Assembly (NCBI GenBank): GCA_902597095.1
Contig: CACJWK010000002.1
Coordinates: 1 to 64,000 of the forward strand
Length of the DNA stretch: 64,000 bases
Origin: an uncultured Pseudohongiella sp.
GTDB lineage: Bacteria > Pseudomonadota > Gammaproteobacteria > Pseudomonadales > Pseudohongiellaceae
Direction: 5' to 3'
Shown in pieces: positions 1 through 10,858 of the stretch. The notes under the pieces were generated by a model, which saw only the letters and a list, made by a program, of their open reading frames with translations, did no database searches and was not told the DNA's origin. A program made the position numbers and the translations under genes. Within the stretch, counting starts at the first letter, position 1, and every line of letters starts with the position of its first letter.

Positions 1-1
1 C

Positions 2-76
2 GCGGAGCAAATTGGAGTTGAGGCGGTTGGCGACTCGCAAGGTGTAGCGAAATATTCATTCTCTGCCAGCTATTGA
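2..76 (+). CDS. Possible 3' end of an outer-membrane beta-barrel protein (partial)
   Basis: An open frame enters from the left edge and stops at a TGA at 74-76, giving 24 residues. It ends in an alternating aromatic pattern, KYSFSASY, with a terminal Tyr. A terminal aromatic residue on an alternating strand is typical of outer-membrane barrel proteins such as porins and TonB-dependent receptors. Too little is visible to name a family, and a chance frame is possible. Confidence 0.3.
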   Translation, partial: AEQIGVEAVGDSQGVAKYSFSASY

Positions 77-324
77 AATGGTGGCGATTAGCATGCCGGT
101 AGCTGAAGCGCAATAATCAGGAACTTCAACACCGGGAAGGCTCATGCGAATAACGGCTGTCAAAAACGCTCGATTTGCCTATACTTAGGTGAAGCCTGAA
201 CCACTGACTGGTCCAAAATCTCTCGAGAAATAGCACTACGGAGAGAGCCTATGGGAAGCCAGGCTTTACAGCCCTGCAAAAGGCACTAAAAATACCGATA
301 ACAGAATAACAACAAGGGCCACCC
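77..324. other. Intergenic region upstream of the oxidoreductase operon
   Basis: No gene is visible here. The stretch holds a candidate sigma-70 promoter (157-185) pointing at the operon that starts at 325. A 5' leader of about 130 nt follows, with AAGGG six bases before the ATG. Confidence 0.5.
157..185 (+). promoter_or_regulatory. Candidate sigma-70 promoter for the 2-oxoacid oxidoreductase operon
   Basis: A -35-like CTGTCA (157-162) and a -10 TATACT (180-185, five of six consensus bases) are separated by 17 bp. They lie about 140 bp upstream of the first ATG. This was called by eye and has not been tested. Confidence 0.45.
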
Positions 325-2100
325 ATGAAGCCTACGGATATCGCCAATCCTGAATATTTCCACAAAGTGGTGGATTGCCAGTGGGCTTGCCCCGCTCATA
401 CCCCCGTTCCGGAATATATTAGACTGATCGCCGAAAAGCGCTATACCGATGCGTATATGGTAAATTGGCACAGCAACGTTTTCCCCGGAATACTCGGGCG
501 CACCTGCGACAGACCTTGCGAACCCGCCTGCCGGCGCGGCCGAGTTGAAGAGCAGCCAGTGGCCATCTGCCGCTTGAAGCGGGTTGCCGCAGATTTTAAA
601 GAAGACATCAAGAATCGATTGCCTGTTGTCCCTGCCGATAATAATGGAAAGAATATTGCACTGATCGGGGCCGGTCCGGCTTCTTTGACTGTCGCCCGTG
701 ACCTCCTTCCCCTGGGCTATGCAATCACCCTATTTGAGCGCGATGCAGTGTGCGGTGGCGCAATGCGCACACAAATCCCCCGCTTCAGATTGCCGGTAGA
801 GGTACTCGAAGAAGAACTCAATTACATCCTCGACATGGGTGTCAATTCGCGCTTTGGTGAGGAAATCACCAGCATGAAAAGCCTGCTCAACGAAAACTAC
901 GATGCAATCTTTGTTGGGACCGGTGCCCCTCTTGGTAAACATCTTGATCTCCCCGGCTATTCTGAGGTGCAGGATAGAATTCACACGGGGATCGAATGGC
1001 TGGCGAACGTGGCATTCGAACATATCCAGGCTATTGGCAAGCGCGTCATTGTGCTGGGAGGCGGCAATACCGCCATGGACTGCTGCAGAACTTCCAAGCG
1101 ACTGGGGGGAGAGACAGTCACTGTTGCTGTACGCAGCGGCTTCGATGAAATGAAGGCGTCTCCCTGGGAAATTGAAGACGCAATTGCCGAAGACATCCCC
1201 ATCCTTAATTTCCACGTCCCCAAGCGTTACCTTGTCGAAGAAGGTCGCCTGGTAGGCATGGAATTCGAGAAGGTACGTAAGGAACTCGATGAGAATGGCC
1301 GCCGCATGCTGGTCCCGACCGGTGAAGAACCGGTGATTATTCCCTGCGATGATGTGATTTGCGCCATTGGCCAGGAAAACAGTTTCCCCTGGATTGAACG
1401 GGATATCGGCATTGAATTCGACCGCTGGGGACTTCCGGTTCTTGACGAAAATACCTTTCAGTCGACCCATGAAAAAGTATTCTTTGGCGGAGATGCTGCT
1501 CTCGGGCCGGACAATATCATCACGGCAGTCGCGCATGGGCACGACGCGGCTCTCTCCATTCATCTGTTCTGCCAGAATCAGGAGGTCACCGAACGTATCA
1601 CGCCGCTGACCTCATTGGTGAGTCAGAAAATGGGGATCCATCAGTGGTCCTACGACAACGATATCAGTAACGATGTGCGTTACGCCGTGCCTCACGCTGC
1701 CAAGGAAAAAACCCTCAAAGACATCAACATGGAAGTTGAGCTTGGTTTTGACCCGGAGCTTGCATTCGGTGAAACAATGAGATGTCTGAACTGCGATGTC
1801 CAGACCGTATTCACCGATCAACTCTGCATCGAATGTGATGCCTGTGTAGACATCTGTCCGACTGATTGTATTAGTTTCTCAGACAACGGCACAGAAGCAG
1901 AACTGAGAAGCAGGCTGACTGCTCCGGCTCACAATGAGTCACAGGCCCTCTACATTTCCGGAGCGCTTCAGACGACGCGAATCATGGCAAAGAATGAAGA
2001 CCTGTGCCTTCATTGCGGGCTTTGCGCGGAACGTTGCCCGACCAACGCCTGGGACATGCGCAAATTTCTTTACAATACAGCAAAAGCGGTGAACGCATGA
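325..2100 (+). CDS. GltD-like FAD/NAD(P)-binding oxidoreductase with C-terminal ferredoxin domain
   Basis: 591 residues. The N-terminal part resembles the glutamate synthase small subunit (GltD). It has an N-terminal Cys-rich 4Fe-4S region (CQWACPAHTPVP, then CDRPCEPAC), an FAD-binding GAGPAS motif near residue 112 and a second dinucleotide site (LGGGNTAMD) near 245. A late GGDAALGP motif closes the FAD fold. The last 100 residues carry two 4Fe-4S ferredoxin motifs, CIECDACVDICP and CLHCGLCAERCP. It overlaps the next gene by 4 nt (ATGA), so the two are translationally coupled. By context it should pass electrons between NAD(P)H and the oxidoreductase encoded by the next two genes. It is not a true GltD, because no GltB large subunit is nearby. 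The start is supported by AAGGG upstream. The direction of electron flow is inference. Confidence 0.85.
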   Translation: MKPTDIANPEYFHKVVDCQWACPAHTPVPEYIRLIAEKRYTDAYMVNWHSNVFPGILGRTCDRPCEPACRRGRVEEQPVAICRLKRVAADFKEDIKNRLPVVPADNNGKNIALIGAGPASLTVARDLLPLGYAITLFERDAVCGGAMRTQIPRFRLPVEVLEEELNYILDMGVNSRFGEEITSMKSLLNENYDAIFVGTGAPLGKHLDLPGYSEVQDRIHTGIEWLANVAFEHIQAIGKRVIVLGGGNTAMDCCRTSKRLGGETVTVAVRSGFDEMKASPWEIEDAIAEDIPILNFHVPKRYLVEEGRLVGMEFEKVRKELDENGRRMLVPTGEEPVIIPCDDVICAIGQENSFPWIERDIGIEFDRWGLPVLDENTFQSTHEKVFFGGDAALGPDNIITAVAHGHDAALSIHLFCQNQEVTERITPLTSLVSQKMGIHQWSYDNDISNDVRYAVPHAAKEKTLKDINMEVELGFDPELAFGETMRCLNCDVQTVFTDQLCIECDACVDICPTDCISFSDNGTEAELRSRLTAPAHNESQALYISGALQTTRIMAKNEDLCLHCGLCAERCPTNAWDMRKFLYNTAKAVNA

Positions 2101-3929
2101 ACAGCCCAGCCGGTGCCAAAATTGAAACCCTAACCAAGGTGAATGACTTTGTCGTGAAGTTCGCAAATGTGAATGGCTCGGGTTCCGCAAGCGCAAACAC
2201 GCTTTTTGCTAAAGCGATTTTCCGCATGGGTATACCGGTCAGCCCTCACAATATTTTCCCATCAAATATCCAGGGGCTGCCGACCTGGTACGAAGTCCGC
2301 ATCAGTGAAAAAGGATATCTCGGGCGACGTGAAGGTGTAGACCTGATGATCGCCATGAATGAGCAGACTATCCAGAGAGATATTGATTCGGTCGTGTCCG
2401 GAGGATATGTACTGTATGACTCTACCAAGTCTCTTCCCGAACAGATGGCTCGTGAAGATGTGCAGTTTCTGCCGATCCCGCTGACAGAAATATGTATCCG
2501 CGAATTTGAGAAGCCCTCACAGCGGCAGCTGTTCAAAAACATTATATATGTCGGCGCTCTGGCAGCACTGATCAACATTGATTTTGATGTCCTCACGAAC
2601 CTCATCTCAGACCAGTTCCGCGGCAAGGAAAAGCTGATCCCCCCCAATATTAATGCCCTGCAGCTTGGCCATCAGTTTGCTTCGGAACACTTTCAATGCC
2701 CGCTGAGACTGAAATTGAAGTCTTCCGACAAGACAGACAGCAAAATCCTCATGGACGGCAATACTGCCGTAGGACTGGGCTGTGTTTATGGGGGCGCCAC
2801 CGTCGCTTCCTGGTACCCATTGACCCCCTCGACCTCGGTGGTTGATGCTTTTGGACGGTATTGCCAGCGTCTGCGGATAGACAAGCAGACTGGCCAGCAA
2901 AAATTCAGCGTTGTGCAGGCTGAAGATGAACTCGCCGCCATTGGTATCGCGATTGGTGCAGGCTGGAATGGCGCGAGGGCTTTCACTGCCACCAGCGGGC
3001 CCGGCATTTCCCTGATGCAGGAATTTCTCGGGCTGGCGTACTTTTCCGAAATTCCGGTAGTTCTGTTCAACATCCAGAGGGTAGGCCCGTCAACGGGCAT
3101 GCCAACTCGTACCCAACAGGGAGATCTGCTGAGCTGTGCATACGCCTCTCACGGCGATACAAAGCACATCCTGCTCTTCCCATCAACGCCCAAGGAATGC
3201 TTCGATTTCGCCGCAAGTGCCTTTGACATCGCCGATCAGATACAAACACCGGTAATTGTTATGAGTGACCTCGAACTCGGCATGAATGAACAGATCAGCG
3301 AACCGCTGGACTGGCAGGAAGGCAGAGCCTATGACCGAGGTAAAGTTCTGAACCAAGAGCGACTGGAGGGACTGGAACATTTTGGTCGGTATCAGGACAG
3401 CGATGGCGACGGCATTCCCTACCGAACCTATCCGGGTACTCACCCCGATAAGGGAAGCTATTTCACCCGCGGCAGTTCCCACGATGCCAATGCAGCATAC
3501 ACGGAAGACGGCGATATCTACGCTGAAGTCATGGACAGGATTGCGAAGAAATTTGACACAGCCCTTAACTACTTACCAGAACCGGAAATTCGCGAAAATG
3601 GCGCAGCCATGGGACTGCTATTTATGGGAACCACCACCAGTGCAATAACAGAGGCACAGGATCTGCTGACTAAGCATGGCGTGGCCACGGACACTCTGAG
3701 GGTTAAGTCCTTTCCCTTTCATCAGTCAGTCAGGACCTTTATTGACCGCCATGAGAAAGTGTACGTAATTGATCAGAATCGAGACGCGCAGCTAAAAAGC
3801 CTGCTGAAAATTGAACTCAACGTCAATGAATCACAAGTGCAGTCGATTCGCAGCTATAACGGGGTGCTTATTACCGCGGAACATATTTCTCGTTCCGTTC
3901 TTGATTCGCAGGAAAACACGGGCGAATAA
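2097..3929 (+). CDS. 2-oxoacid:acceptor oxidoreductase, fused gamma/alpha subunit (KorA-like)
   Basis: 610 residues from the ATG that overlaps the previous stop; the frame stays open upstream, but only inside the preceding gene. Residues 1 to about 190 form the gamma (catalytic-interface) domain, with GSGSASANTLFAKA near the start. From about 220 onward comes the alpha (pyrimidine-binding) domain, with a YPLTPSTSVVDAF stretch, the conserved TATSGPGISLM segment and RVGPSTGMPTRTQQGD. This gamma-alpha order matches the KorA type that acts on 2-oxoglutarate and similar 2-oxoacids with CoA. With the beta subunit it would oxidatively decarboxylate a 2-oxoacid to acyl-CoA and reduce ferredoxin-type clusters. 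The substrate cannot be read from sequence alone; 2-oxoglutarate is the family's usual one. Confidence 0.88.
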   Translation: MNSPAGAKIETLTKVNDFVVKFANVNGSGSASANTLFAKAIFRMGIPVSPHNIFPSNIQGLPTWYEVRISEKGYLGRREGVDLMIAMNEQTIQRDIDSVVSGGYVLYDSTKSLPEQMAREDVQFLPIPLTEICIREFEKPSQRQLFKNIIYVGALAALINIDFDVLTNLISDQFRGKEKLIPPNINALQLGHQFASEHFQCPLRLKLKSSDKTDSKILMDGNTAVGLGCVYGGATVASWYPLTPSTSVVDAFGRYCQRLRIDKQTGQQKFSVVQAEDELAAIGIAIGAGWNGARAFTATSGPGISLMQEFLGLAYFSEIPVVLFNIQRVGPSTGMPTRTQQGDLLSCAYASHGDTKHILLFPSTPKECFDFAASAFDIADQIQTPVIVMSDLELGMNEQISEPLDWQEGRAYDRGKVLNQERLEGLEHFGRYQDSDGDGIPYRTYPGTHPDKGSYFTRGSSHDANAAYTEDGDIYAEVMDRIAKKFDTALNYLPEPEIRENGAAMGLLFMGTTTSAITEAQDLLTKHGVATDTLRVKSFPFHQSVRTFIDRHEKVYVIDQNRDAQLKSLLKIELNVNESQVQSIRSYNGVLITAEHISRSVLDSQENTGE

Positions 3930-3976
3930 TCTTCACATCGACCCCGACGCGCTGCATCACCAGACAGGAAAATCGA

Positions 3977-5032
3977 ATGACGTATATCCGCAAACCCAGA
4001 TTCCAGCATCCCCAACTCGAAACCAATGAGTTGGGTCTCACACGAAGAGACTACGAAGGAACCCTCACCACGCTTTGTGGCGGTTGCGGGCATGATTCTA
4101 TCAGCGCGGCGATCATCCAGGCTGCAGCAGAAATGTCCCTGGAGCCTCACCGAATCGCCAAGCTATCCGGAATCGGATGTTCGTCCAAAATCCCTTCTTA
4201 CTTTCTCGGCAAAGCGCATGCCTTCAATGCCGTTCATGGCAGGATGCCCTCTGTTGCCACCGGCGCCAATCTGGCGAACAAGGAGCTGTATTATCTCGGC
4301 ATCTCCGGAGACGGGGACAGCGCTTCAATCGGGCTTGGACAGTTTTGTCACATCGTGCGGCGTCGCATCAATATGTTATACATCGTGGCGAACAATGGCA
4401 CCTATGGTTTAACCAAAGGCCAGCTGTCTGCTACGGCCGACCTTGGCTCTAAAACCAAGTCCGGTGAGGAGAGCCTCTATGATAATATTGACCTGGCTTC
4501 TCTTGCGATCGAATTGGGTGCAAGCTTTGTTGCCAGGAGTTTTTCTGGTGACAAAAAACAGCTGGTACCCCTGATTCAGGCAGGTTTGAGCCATAAGGGC
4601 TTTGCATTCATCGATGTAGTCTCACCGTGCGTGACATTCAATAATACGGATCTTTCAACACACGGATACAAGAACACCTGGGAAAACAACGCTGCACTGA
4701 GTCAGGTAGATTTTGTGCCGATGCGCGATGAAATCACCACAAGCTATGCCGAGGGTGAGGAGAAAGATATCACTCTGCACGACGGCTCAGTAATACATCT
4801 CCACAAGATCGGAAATAATTACGACCCCTTCGATAAAGAAAAGGCAGTGATGCATATCAGTCAATACAAAGCCGAAGGAAGAATTGCGACCGGCTTGCTG
4901 TATATCAATCAAAAAACATCAGACCTGCATGATCTGACCAACACTGTTGATCGCCCATTTAACGTGCTGAGCGAACAGGAGCTGTGCCCGGGCAATCCAA
5001 TATTAATGGAAATCAACGAGGCATTCCGTTAG
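3977..5032 (+). CDS. 2-oxoacid:acceptor oxidoreductase beta subunit (KorB-like)
   Basis: 351 residues, the thiamine-diphosphate-binding subunit. It has the conserved CGGCGHDS segment near residue 35, GIGCSSKIP near 70 and the ThDP/Mg motif GDGDSASIGLGQ near 112, followed by NNGTYGLTKGQ. It has no ferredoxin domain of its own, so the clusters of the first gene in the operon probably serve as electron acceptor. It starts 47 bp after the alpha subunit, with AGGAAA as ribosome site. It is convergent with djlA, with only 13 bp between the stops and no obvious terminator hairpin. Confidence 0.88.
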   Translation: MTYIRKPRFQHPQLETNELGLTRRDYEGTLTTLCGGCGHDSISAAIIQAAAEMSLEPHRIAKLSGIGCSSKIPSYFLGKAHAFNAVHGRMPSVATGANLANKELYYLGISGDGDSASIGLGQFCHIVRRRINMLYIVANNGTYGLTKGQLSATADLGSKTKSGEESLYDNIDLASLAIELGASFVARSFSGDKKQLVPLIQAGLSHKGFAFIDVVSPCVTFNNTDLSTHGYKNTWENNAALSQVDFVPMRDEITTSYAEGEEKDITLHDGSVIHLHKIGNNYDPFDKEKAVMHISQYKAEGRIATGLLYINQKTSDLHDLTNTVDRPFNVLSEQELCPGNPILMEINEAFR

Positions 5033-5045
5033 AGACGCAAGAACA

Positions 5046-5828
5046 TCAGGACCTGTGCTTTTTGATCAGCTCGTAAGCCGCCTTGATGTCCTGAGTCTTT
5101 TGAGTCGCAATATCGATCATTTCTTCAGGCAAACCTTTCGCAACCAATTTATCTGGATGATGCTGATTCATCAGGCGACGGTAAGATTTCTTCAGCTCCT
5201 GATCAGTGATGGACTCCTGCACCCCTAACAGCTCATAGGCTGCATCCAGCTTTTTAGACTCTGCCCGGATATCACCGAATTGCGCCTGACCTGAGACCAT
5301 GCGCAGCAGGCGGAAGAACTCCTCTGGCCGCCAGTTTAATTGCGCCGCAATGTGTTGAAGCGTTCTCTCTTCATCGCCGTGCAGACTGCCATCGGCCAGA
5401 GCCGTCGAAATGAGAATTTCTAGAAACATTTGAACAAGATTCCGGCGCCGGAAAGTCTCGCGTTTAAACTGCGCCAGCACGTCGTCGAGCGGAAAGCTTT
5501 CTTTCTTACCTTCATTAAACAGGTTGATCGCGAGGACTCTCTGCTCGGATGTCAGGTGCATCCGCTGCATGACCTGCTCAGCGAGCTCTATTTCATCTCG
5601 AGTTACCTTACCATCCGACTTCGCGATATAGCCCATAACAGCAAATGTGGTCGTAAAAAAAGCGGACTGCACCCTCTCCGTAGCGCCAATCCCTAAACTG
5701 TCATCCAGTGCTATGCCCTCGAGGCCACCATCAAAGTAATTCCCTAGTGCTGCCCCCATGACGGCGCCAAGCGGCCCACCCATCATAAAGCCGAATGTGC
5801 CGCCAACAATCTTTCCCCACCAACTCAA
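5046..5828 (-). CDS. djlA: DjlA-type membrane-anchored DnaJ co-chaperone
   Basis: 260 residues (E. coli DjlA has 271). The N-terminus is a Gly-rich hydrophobic membrane segment (residues 5-30). A TerB-like all-helical domain follows (about 50-180), and a C-terminal J domain carries the HPD tripeptide at 224-226. The family stimulates DnaK ATPase at the inner-membrane surface and affects capsule and stress signalling in enterobacteria. Its ATG overlaps the stop of the upstream lipoprotein gene by 4 nt, so the two are likely cotranscribed. Confidence 0.9.
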   Translation of the reverse strand: MSWWGKIVGGTFGFMMGGPLGAVMGAALGNYFDGGLEGIALDDSLGIGATERVQSAFFTTTFAVMGYIAKSDGKVTRDEIELAEQVMQRMHLTSEQRVLAINLFNEGKKESFPLDDVLAQFKRETFRRRNLVQMFLEILISTALADGSLHGDEERTLQHIAAQLNWRPEEFFRLLRMVSGQAQFGDIRAESKKLDAAYELLGVQESITDQELKKSYRRLMNQHHPDKLVAKGLPEEMIDIATQKTQDIKAAYELIKKHRS

Positions 5829-6556
5829 GACACACTCCTCGTAGCTGCTTTCCAGTCAATTTGACCGCCGGCTGAACTGAGCAATTTTTCAAACCAGCTC
5901 TTTTCGAATTCTGCCCAACACCCATCTAACTGCCGATCAAATTTCTCCGAGTTCTGCTGCACCTGATCGGCCGCCTGAATTAACCAGCGCTTCCGCAGAT
6001 GCCTACCACGCTGGAAGCCGTCGTTACCTTCATGATAGGCAAAATAAAGCGACCGGGCATCAGTGGCCTCAATCCCGCTGATTCGACGGGAATTCGCGTT
6101 GTACCAGGCAACGAAGTCCACCGCATCGGCAAAATCGGACCGAGAAGCAGAATCGTTTCCAGACCTCAACTGATATTCCTGCCAGGTTGATTCAAGCGCC
6201 TGAGCGTAACCAAAAGCACTTGACGGCCTGGCGCCGGGGAATACCCACAGAGAACGTTCCCGTGCAGGTCGGGCCCGGGAGCGAAAGCTGGATTCCTGAT
6301 AAATGATGGCCATGTTAAGCGCGATAGGGGTTTGCCACCGCTCCTCCGCAGCTTTTGCAGCACGATACCAGCTGGTACGTTCAGTGAAGATCGAACATAC
6401 ATCGCCGGGATTTGCTAATGGTGAACTGTTGCAGCCACCCAATACTATTAACGCCCCACAGCATGCATCACGTAACCTGCACGACAGCGCAAGAGAACTG
6501 ATTGGCAAAGAATCGGACCTGCGGGACGAACCCGCTGATGCAGAAGTCTTCCGCAT
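5825..6556 (-). CDS. SLT-domain (lytic transglycosylase-like) lipoprotein
   Basis: 243 residues from the ATG at 6556, which has AGGT nine bases upstream. The frame stays open to 6727, but that extension is Arg-rich and lacks a better start. The chosen N-terminus gives a lipoprotein signal with lipobox LGGC (Cys42). It is followed by a soluble-lytic-transglycosylase-like fold: YQESSFRSRARP carries the presumed catalytic Glu, then SAFGYAQALESTW, and AYHEGNDGFQRG near the end. Such proteins cleave peptidoglycan glycan strands from the periplasmic face of a membrane. It sits between ligA and djlA and is coupled to djlA by a 4-nt overlap. Activity is inferred from motifs only. Confidence 0.75.
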   Translation of the reverse strand: MRKTSASAGSSRRSDSLPISSLALSCRLRDACCGALIVLGGCNSSPLANPGDVCSIFTERTSWYRAAKAAEERWQTPIALNMAIIYQESSFRSRARPARERSLWVFPGARPSSAFGYAQALESTWQEYQLRSGNDSASRSDFADAVDFVAWYNANSRRISGIEATDARSLYFAYHEGNDGFQRGRHLRKRWLIQAADQVQQNSEKFDRQLDGCWAEFEKSWFEKLLSSAGGQIDWKAATRSVS

Positions 6557-6749
6557 ATCGGACCTGACGCCCTGCCGGCCTGCAGGACTGAACCGAAGCA
6601 AACCTGCGCGATTGCGTTTTCCATTGATCGGCTGTTTGCCGTTCACGTCAGTTTTCCTCGTGGCTTTTCCCGTGGCTTCTCGCAGTCTCGGCGCGACAAG
6701 TGTTGCCGTGCAAAGCCGTGTGCGCACGATCGGACCGCTTTTCCCCGGA

Positions 6750-8795
<2,046 letters not shown>

Positions 8796-10754
8796 TTAGG
8801 AGCTGTTGCCAGCCGCCCGTAATTGACGCAATTCAAAGTCTCTGATTCTCTGGCGATAATGCTCAATCGTCTGAGCGGTCATTACATTACGATGATCGTC
8901 TTTCAACTCACCGTCAAGCGATTCCTTCAGGTGGATGGCCACATCAAGCATCTGTTCAAATGCTTCCAGATTGTTGATCGGAGAAGGCAGGGCTAAAAAC
9001 AAACTGACGCCGATCGTTCTGAATTCAGCCATGGCATTCAAATCAAAAGTCCCCGGATTCAAAATGTTGGCAACACTGAAGATCACCGGGCCGTTGGTTG
9101 TGCCGCGAAACCTCTTGTGGAATATATTCATTTCACCAAACTTCAACCCACTGGTGATCAAAGCCTCCAGCAGATTATCCCCATGCAGCTCGGAGCCCTC
9201 GCGAGCCATCACATTACACACCAGCACTTCCGCGGGCTGTGCTAATGGCGCCTGCTGTCGGACTTCTGACGGCCTGTTGCTCGGGGCTTTTTGCTGGGCC
9301 TCAACTGATGCACTGCCTGCCCAGTCCAACTGCTCCCCAGCGGCGGCTGTCTGCTCCTCACTGACTGCCTCGTCAACCCCATCGAACTCGAAGTCCTCAT
9401 CGCCCTCATCAAGCTCTGTCTCGCGAGACGAAGCCAGTTCAGCCTCAGCGGTATCAGCACCGAGCCCATCGGTCGGGTTTTCGACGGTCGCAGCGTCGGA
9501 TTCCTCGACTCCCTGCCTGATTACTGCCTCCTCTTCGTCTTCAAACACGAAGCTGTCTTGCTGTTCTTCCACCGGAGCAGATACCGCCACTGCGGTCTTT
9601 TCGCTATGCCGCTTGCGCCAGGAACCGAGCAAGGCTGCAGCCCGAGATAACAGTGTCTCTGCGCCTGTAGTACGCTTCGCGGAATGACTATCGCCCTCAT
9701 CAAAAAGTGCATTATGGGCGGGTGCGGACGGGTTGCCACCAATACGCTCACCGGCGGTCATGGAAAATTCATTCAGGTCATCATCAACTTCAGTTTCTTG
9801 GGATGATTCATCAGAATAACCTTCAGGTTCCTGAGTCTGATCTGCCTCATCCGACTCATCAATGTCGTCCGGCTGTTCAGAGGAGCCACCCTGGTCAGTC
9901 TGAGCGGCGGGGTCAGCCGTGATAAAAACGGAATCAGACAGCGCGTCATCGCTTTCCTCATAATCCAGCAGAACCTCATCAGGATGTTCAACATCCCCGT
10001 CAACAGCACCATAATCCATGACCACGTCCTGACCGCCTGAATTCTCAAGTGGATCAGGATCGGCCTGCTGAGCAGCAGGACGTGCTTCGGATATTGGAGA
10101 TTCATCGCCATGCGCTTCCGGGTCGCCGTCAGAATCATCCCGCGCCCAGCGGCCCGCGTCATCCGGCTCATGCTCAGACAGTTCACCAGTCACTTCATCT
10201 AGCGGGCCCTCCGCCATGAAATCGCCCAGGGCCGGTTCCCTGTCGTCAATCTGACTGAACTCCTTGACTGCATCGTCAGTCGGCTCACAGGCCTGCTGCG
10301 GGACGACTTCATCTGAAACGCGCAGCGCGTCAGGAGTGCTATGCTGGCTACTCGCCGGTGTCTCTGGGGTTTGGGGGTCGTTGTTTTCCGCGATCTTTTC
10401 CTTTTCTGAGAGGCCTGCCGGCTCATCAGAATGTCCGACGGCTACCGAATCCATCAACACCGGAACCGCCTCGCTCCCTTCCCCCAGATCAAGTGCCTCT
10501 GCCCGCAGCGCCGCTCTCTCGAGCTTTCTGGACATGCCTTCCTGCATTGCTCCATCCCGCTGCACCACGCGAGCGCCTCCGCTGGGCAATTCGGCGAGTT
10601 CCAGAGCATCCAAATCGACGTCTGCGGGAATATTCTTGTCGATCGCCATGCGCAATTGGCCGCGGCGCGCCTGGAGCGCCACGAATAGGCCACGCAGAAT
10701 AAAGCCAATAATGGCCAGACCGAGCAGAAGGATGATCAGTTCACGTAAACTCAT
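8796..10754 (-). CDS. zipA: Cell division protein ZipA with an unusually long acidic linker
   Basis: 652 residues, about twice E. coli ZipA (328). An N-terminal membrane helix (residues 5-27) is followed by a short basic stretch. A very long, low-complexity linker rich in Glu, Asp, Ser, Ala and Gln runs from about 60 to 505. The globular FtsZ-binding domain occupies 508-652. ZipA tethers FtsZ to the inner membrane at midcell. The linker is one open frame with no sign of a frameshift. Its reverse strand shows long Ser-rich open frames that are only shadows. It sits between smc and ligA. Confidence 0.93.
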   Translation of the reverse strand: MSLRELIILLLGLAIIGFILRGLFVALQARRGQLRMAIDKNIPADVDLDALELAELPSGGARVVQRDGAMQEGMSRKLERAALRAEALDLGEGSEAVPVLMDSVAVGHSDEPAGLSEKEKIAENNDPQTPETPASSQHSTPDALRVSDEVVPQQACEPTDDAVKEFSQIDDREPALGDFMAEGPLDEVTGELSEHEPDDAGRWARDDSDGDPEAHGDESPISEARPAAQQADPDPLENSGGQDVVMDYGAVDGDVEHPDEVLLDYEESDDALSDSVFITADPAAQTDQGGSSEQPDDIDESDEADQTQEPEGYSDESSQETEVDDDLNEFSMTAGERIGGNPSAPAHNALFDEGDSHSAKRTTGAETLLSRAAALLGSWRKRHSEKTAVAVSAPVEEQQDSFVFEDEEEAVIRQGVEESDAATVENPTDGLGADTAEAELASSRETELDEGDEDFEFDGVDEAVSEEQTAAAGEQLDWAGSASVEAQQKAPSNRPSEVRQQAPLAQPAEVLVCNVMAREGSELHGDNLLEALITSGLKFGEMNIFHKRFRGTTNGPVIFSVANILNPGTFDLNAMAEFRTIGVSLFLALPSPINNLEAFEQMLDVAIHLKESLDGELKDDHRNVMTAQTIEHYRQRIRDFELRQLRAAGNSS

Positions 10755-10858
10755 GAGGTAATGAGTGTACCGGTCGGAAAATTGCTGATTAAAATTAGTA
10801 GTATTATCTGACGGTTAAGGACATTTCTTTAGTACAAACCGCCTCAGAAAGAGACAGA

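Noticed and set aside
730-1563. 277-residue minus-strand open frame
   Set aside because: It lies wholly antisense to the FAD oxidoreductase gene, has no recognisable domains and no ribosome site. It is a codon-bias shadow.
5033-5045. Intrinsic terminator between korB and djlA
   Set aside because: The gap is 13 bp and holds no stem-loop with a U-tract.
8935-9687. 250-residue Ser-rich plus-strand frame
   Set aside because: Antisense of the acidic ZipA linker. Glu/Asp-rich codons read backwards give Ser-rich sequence.
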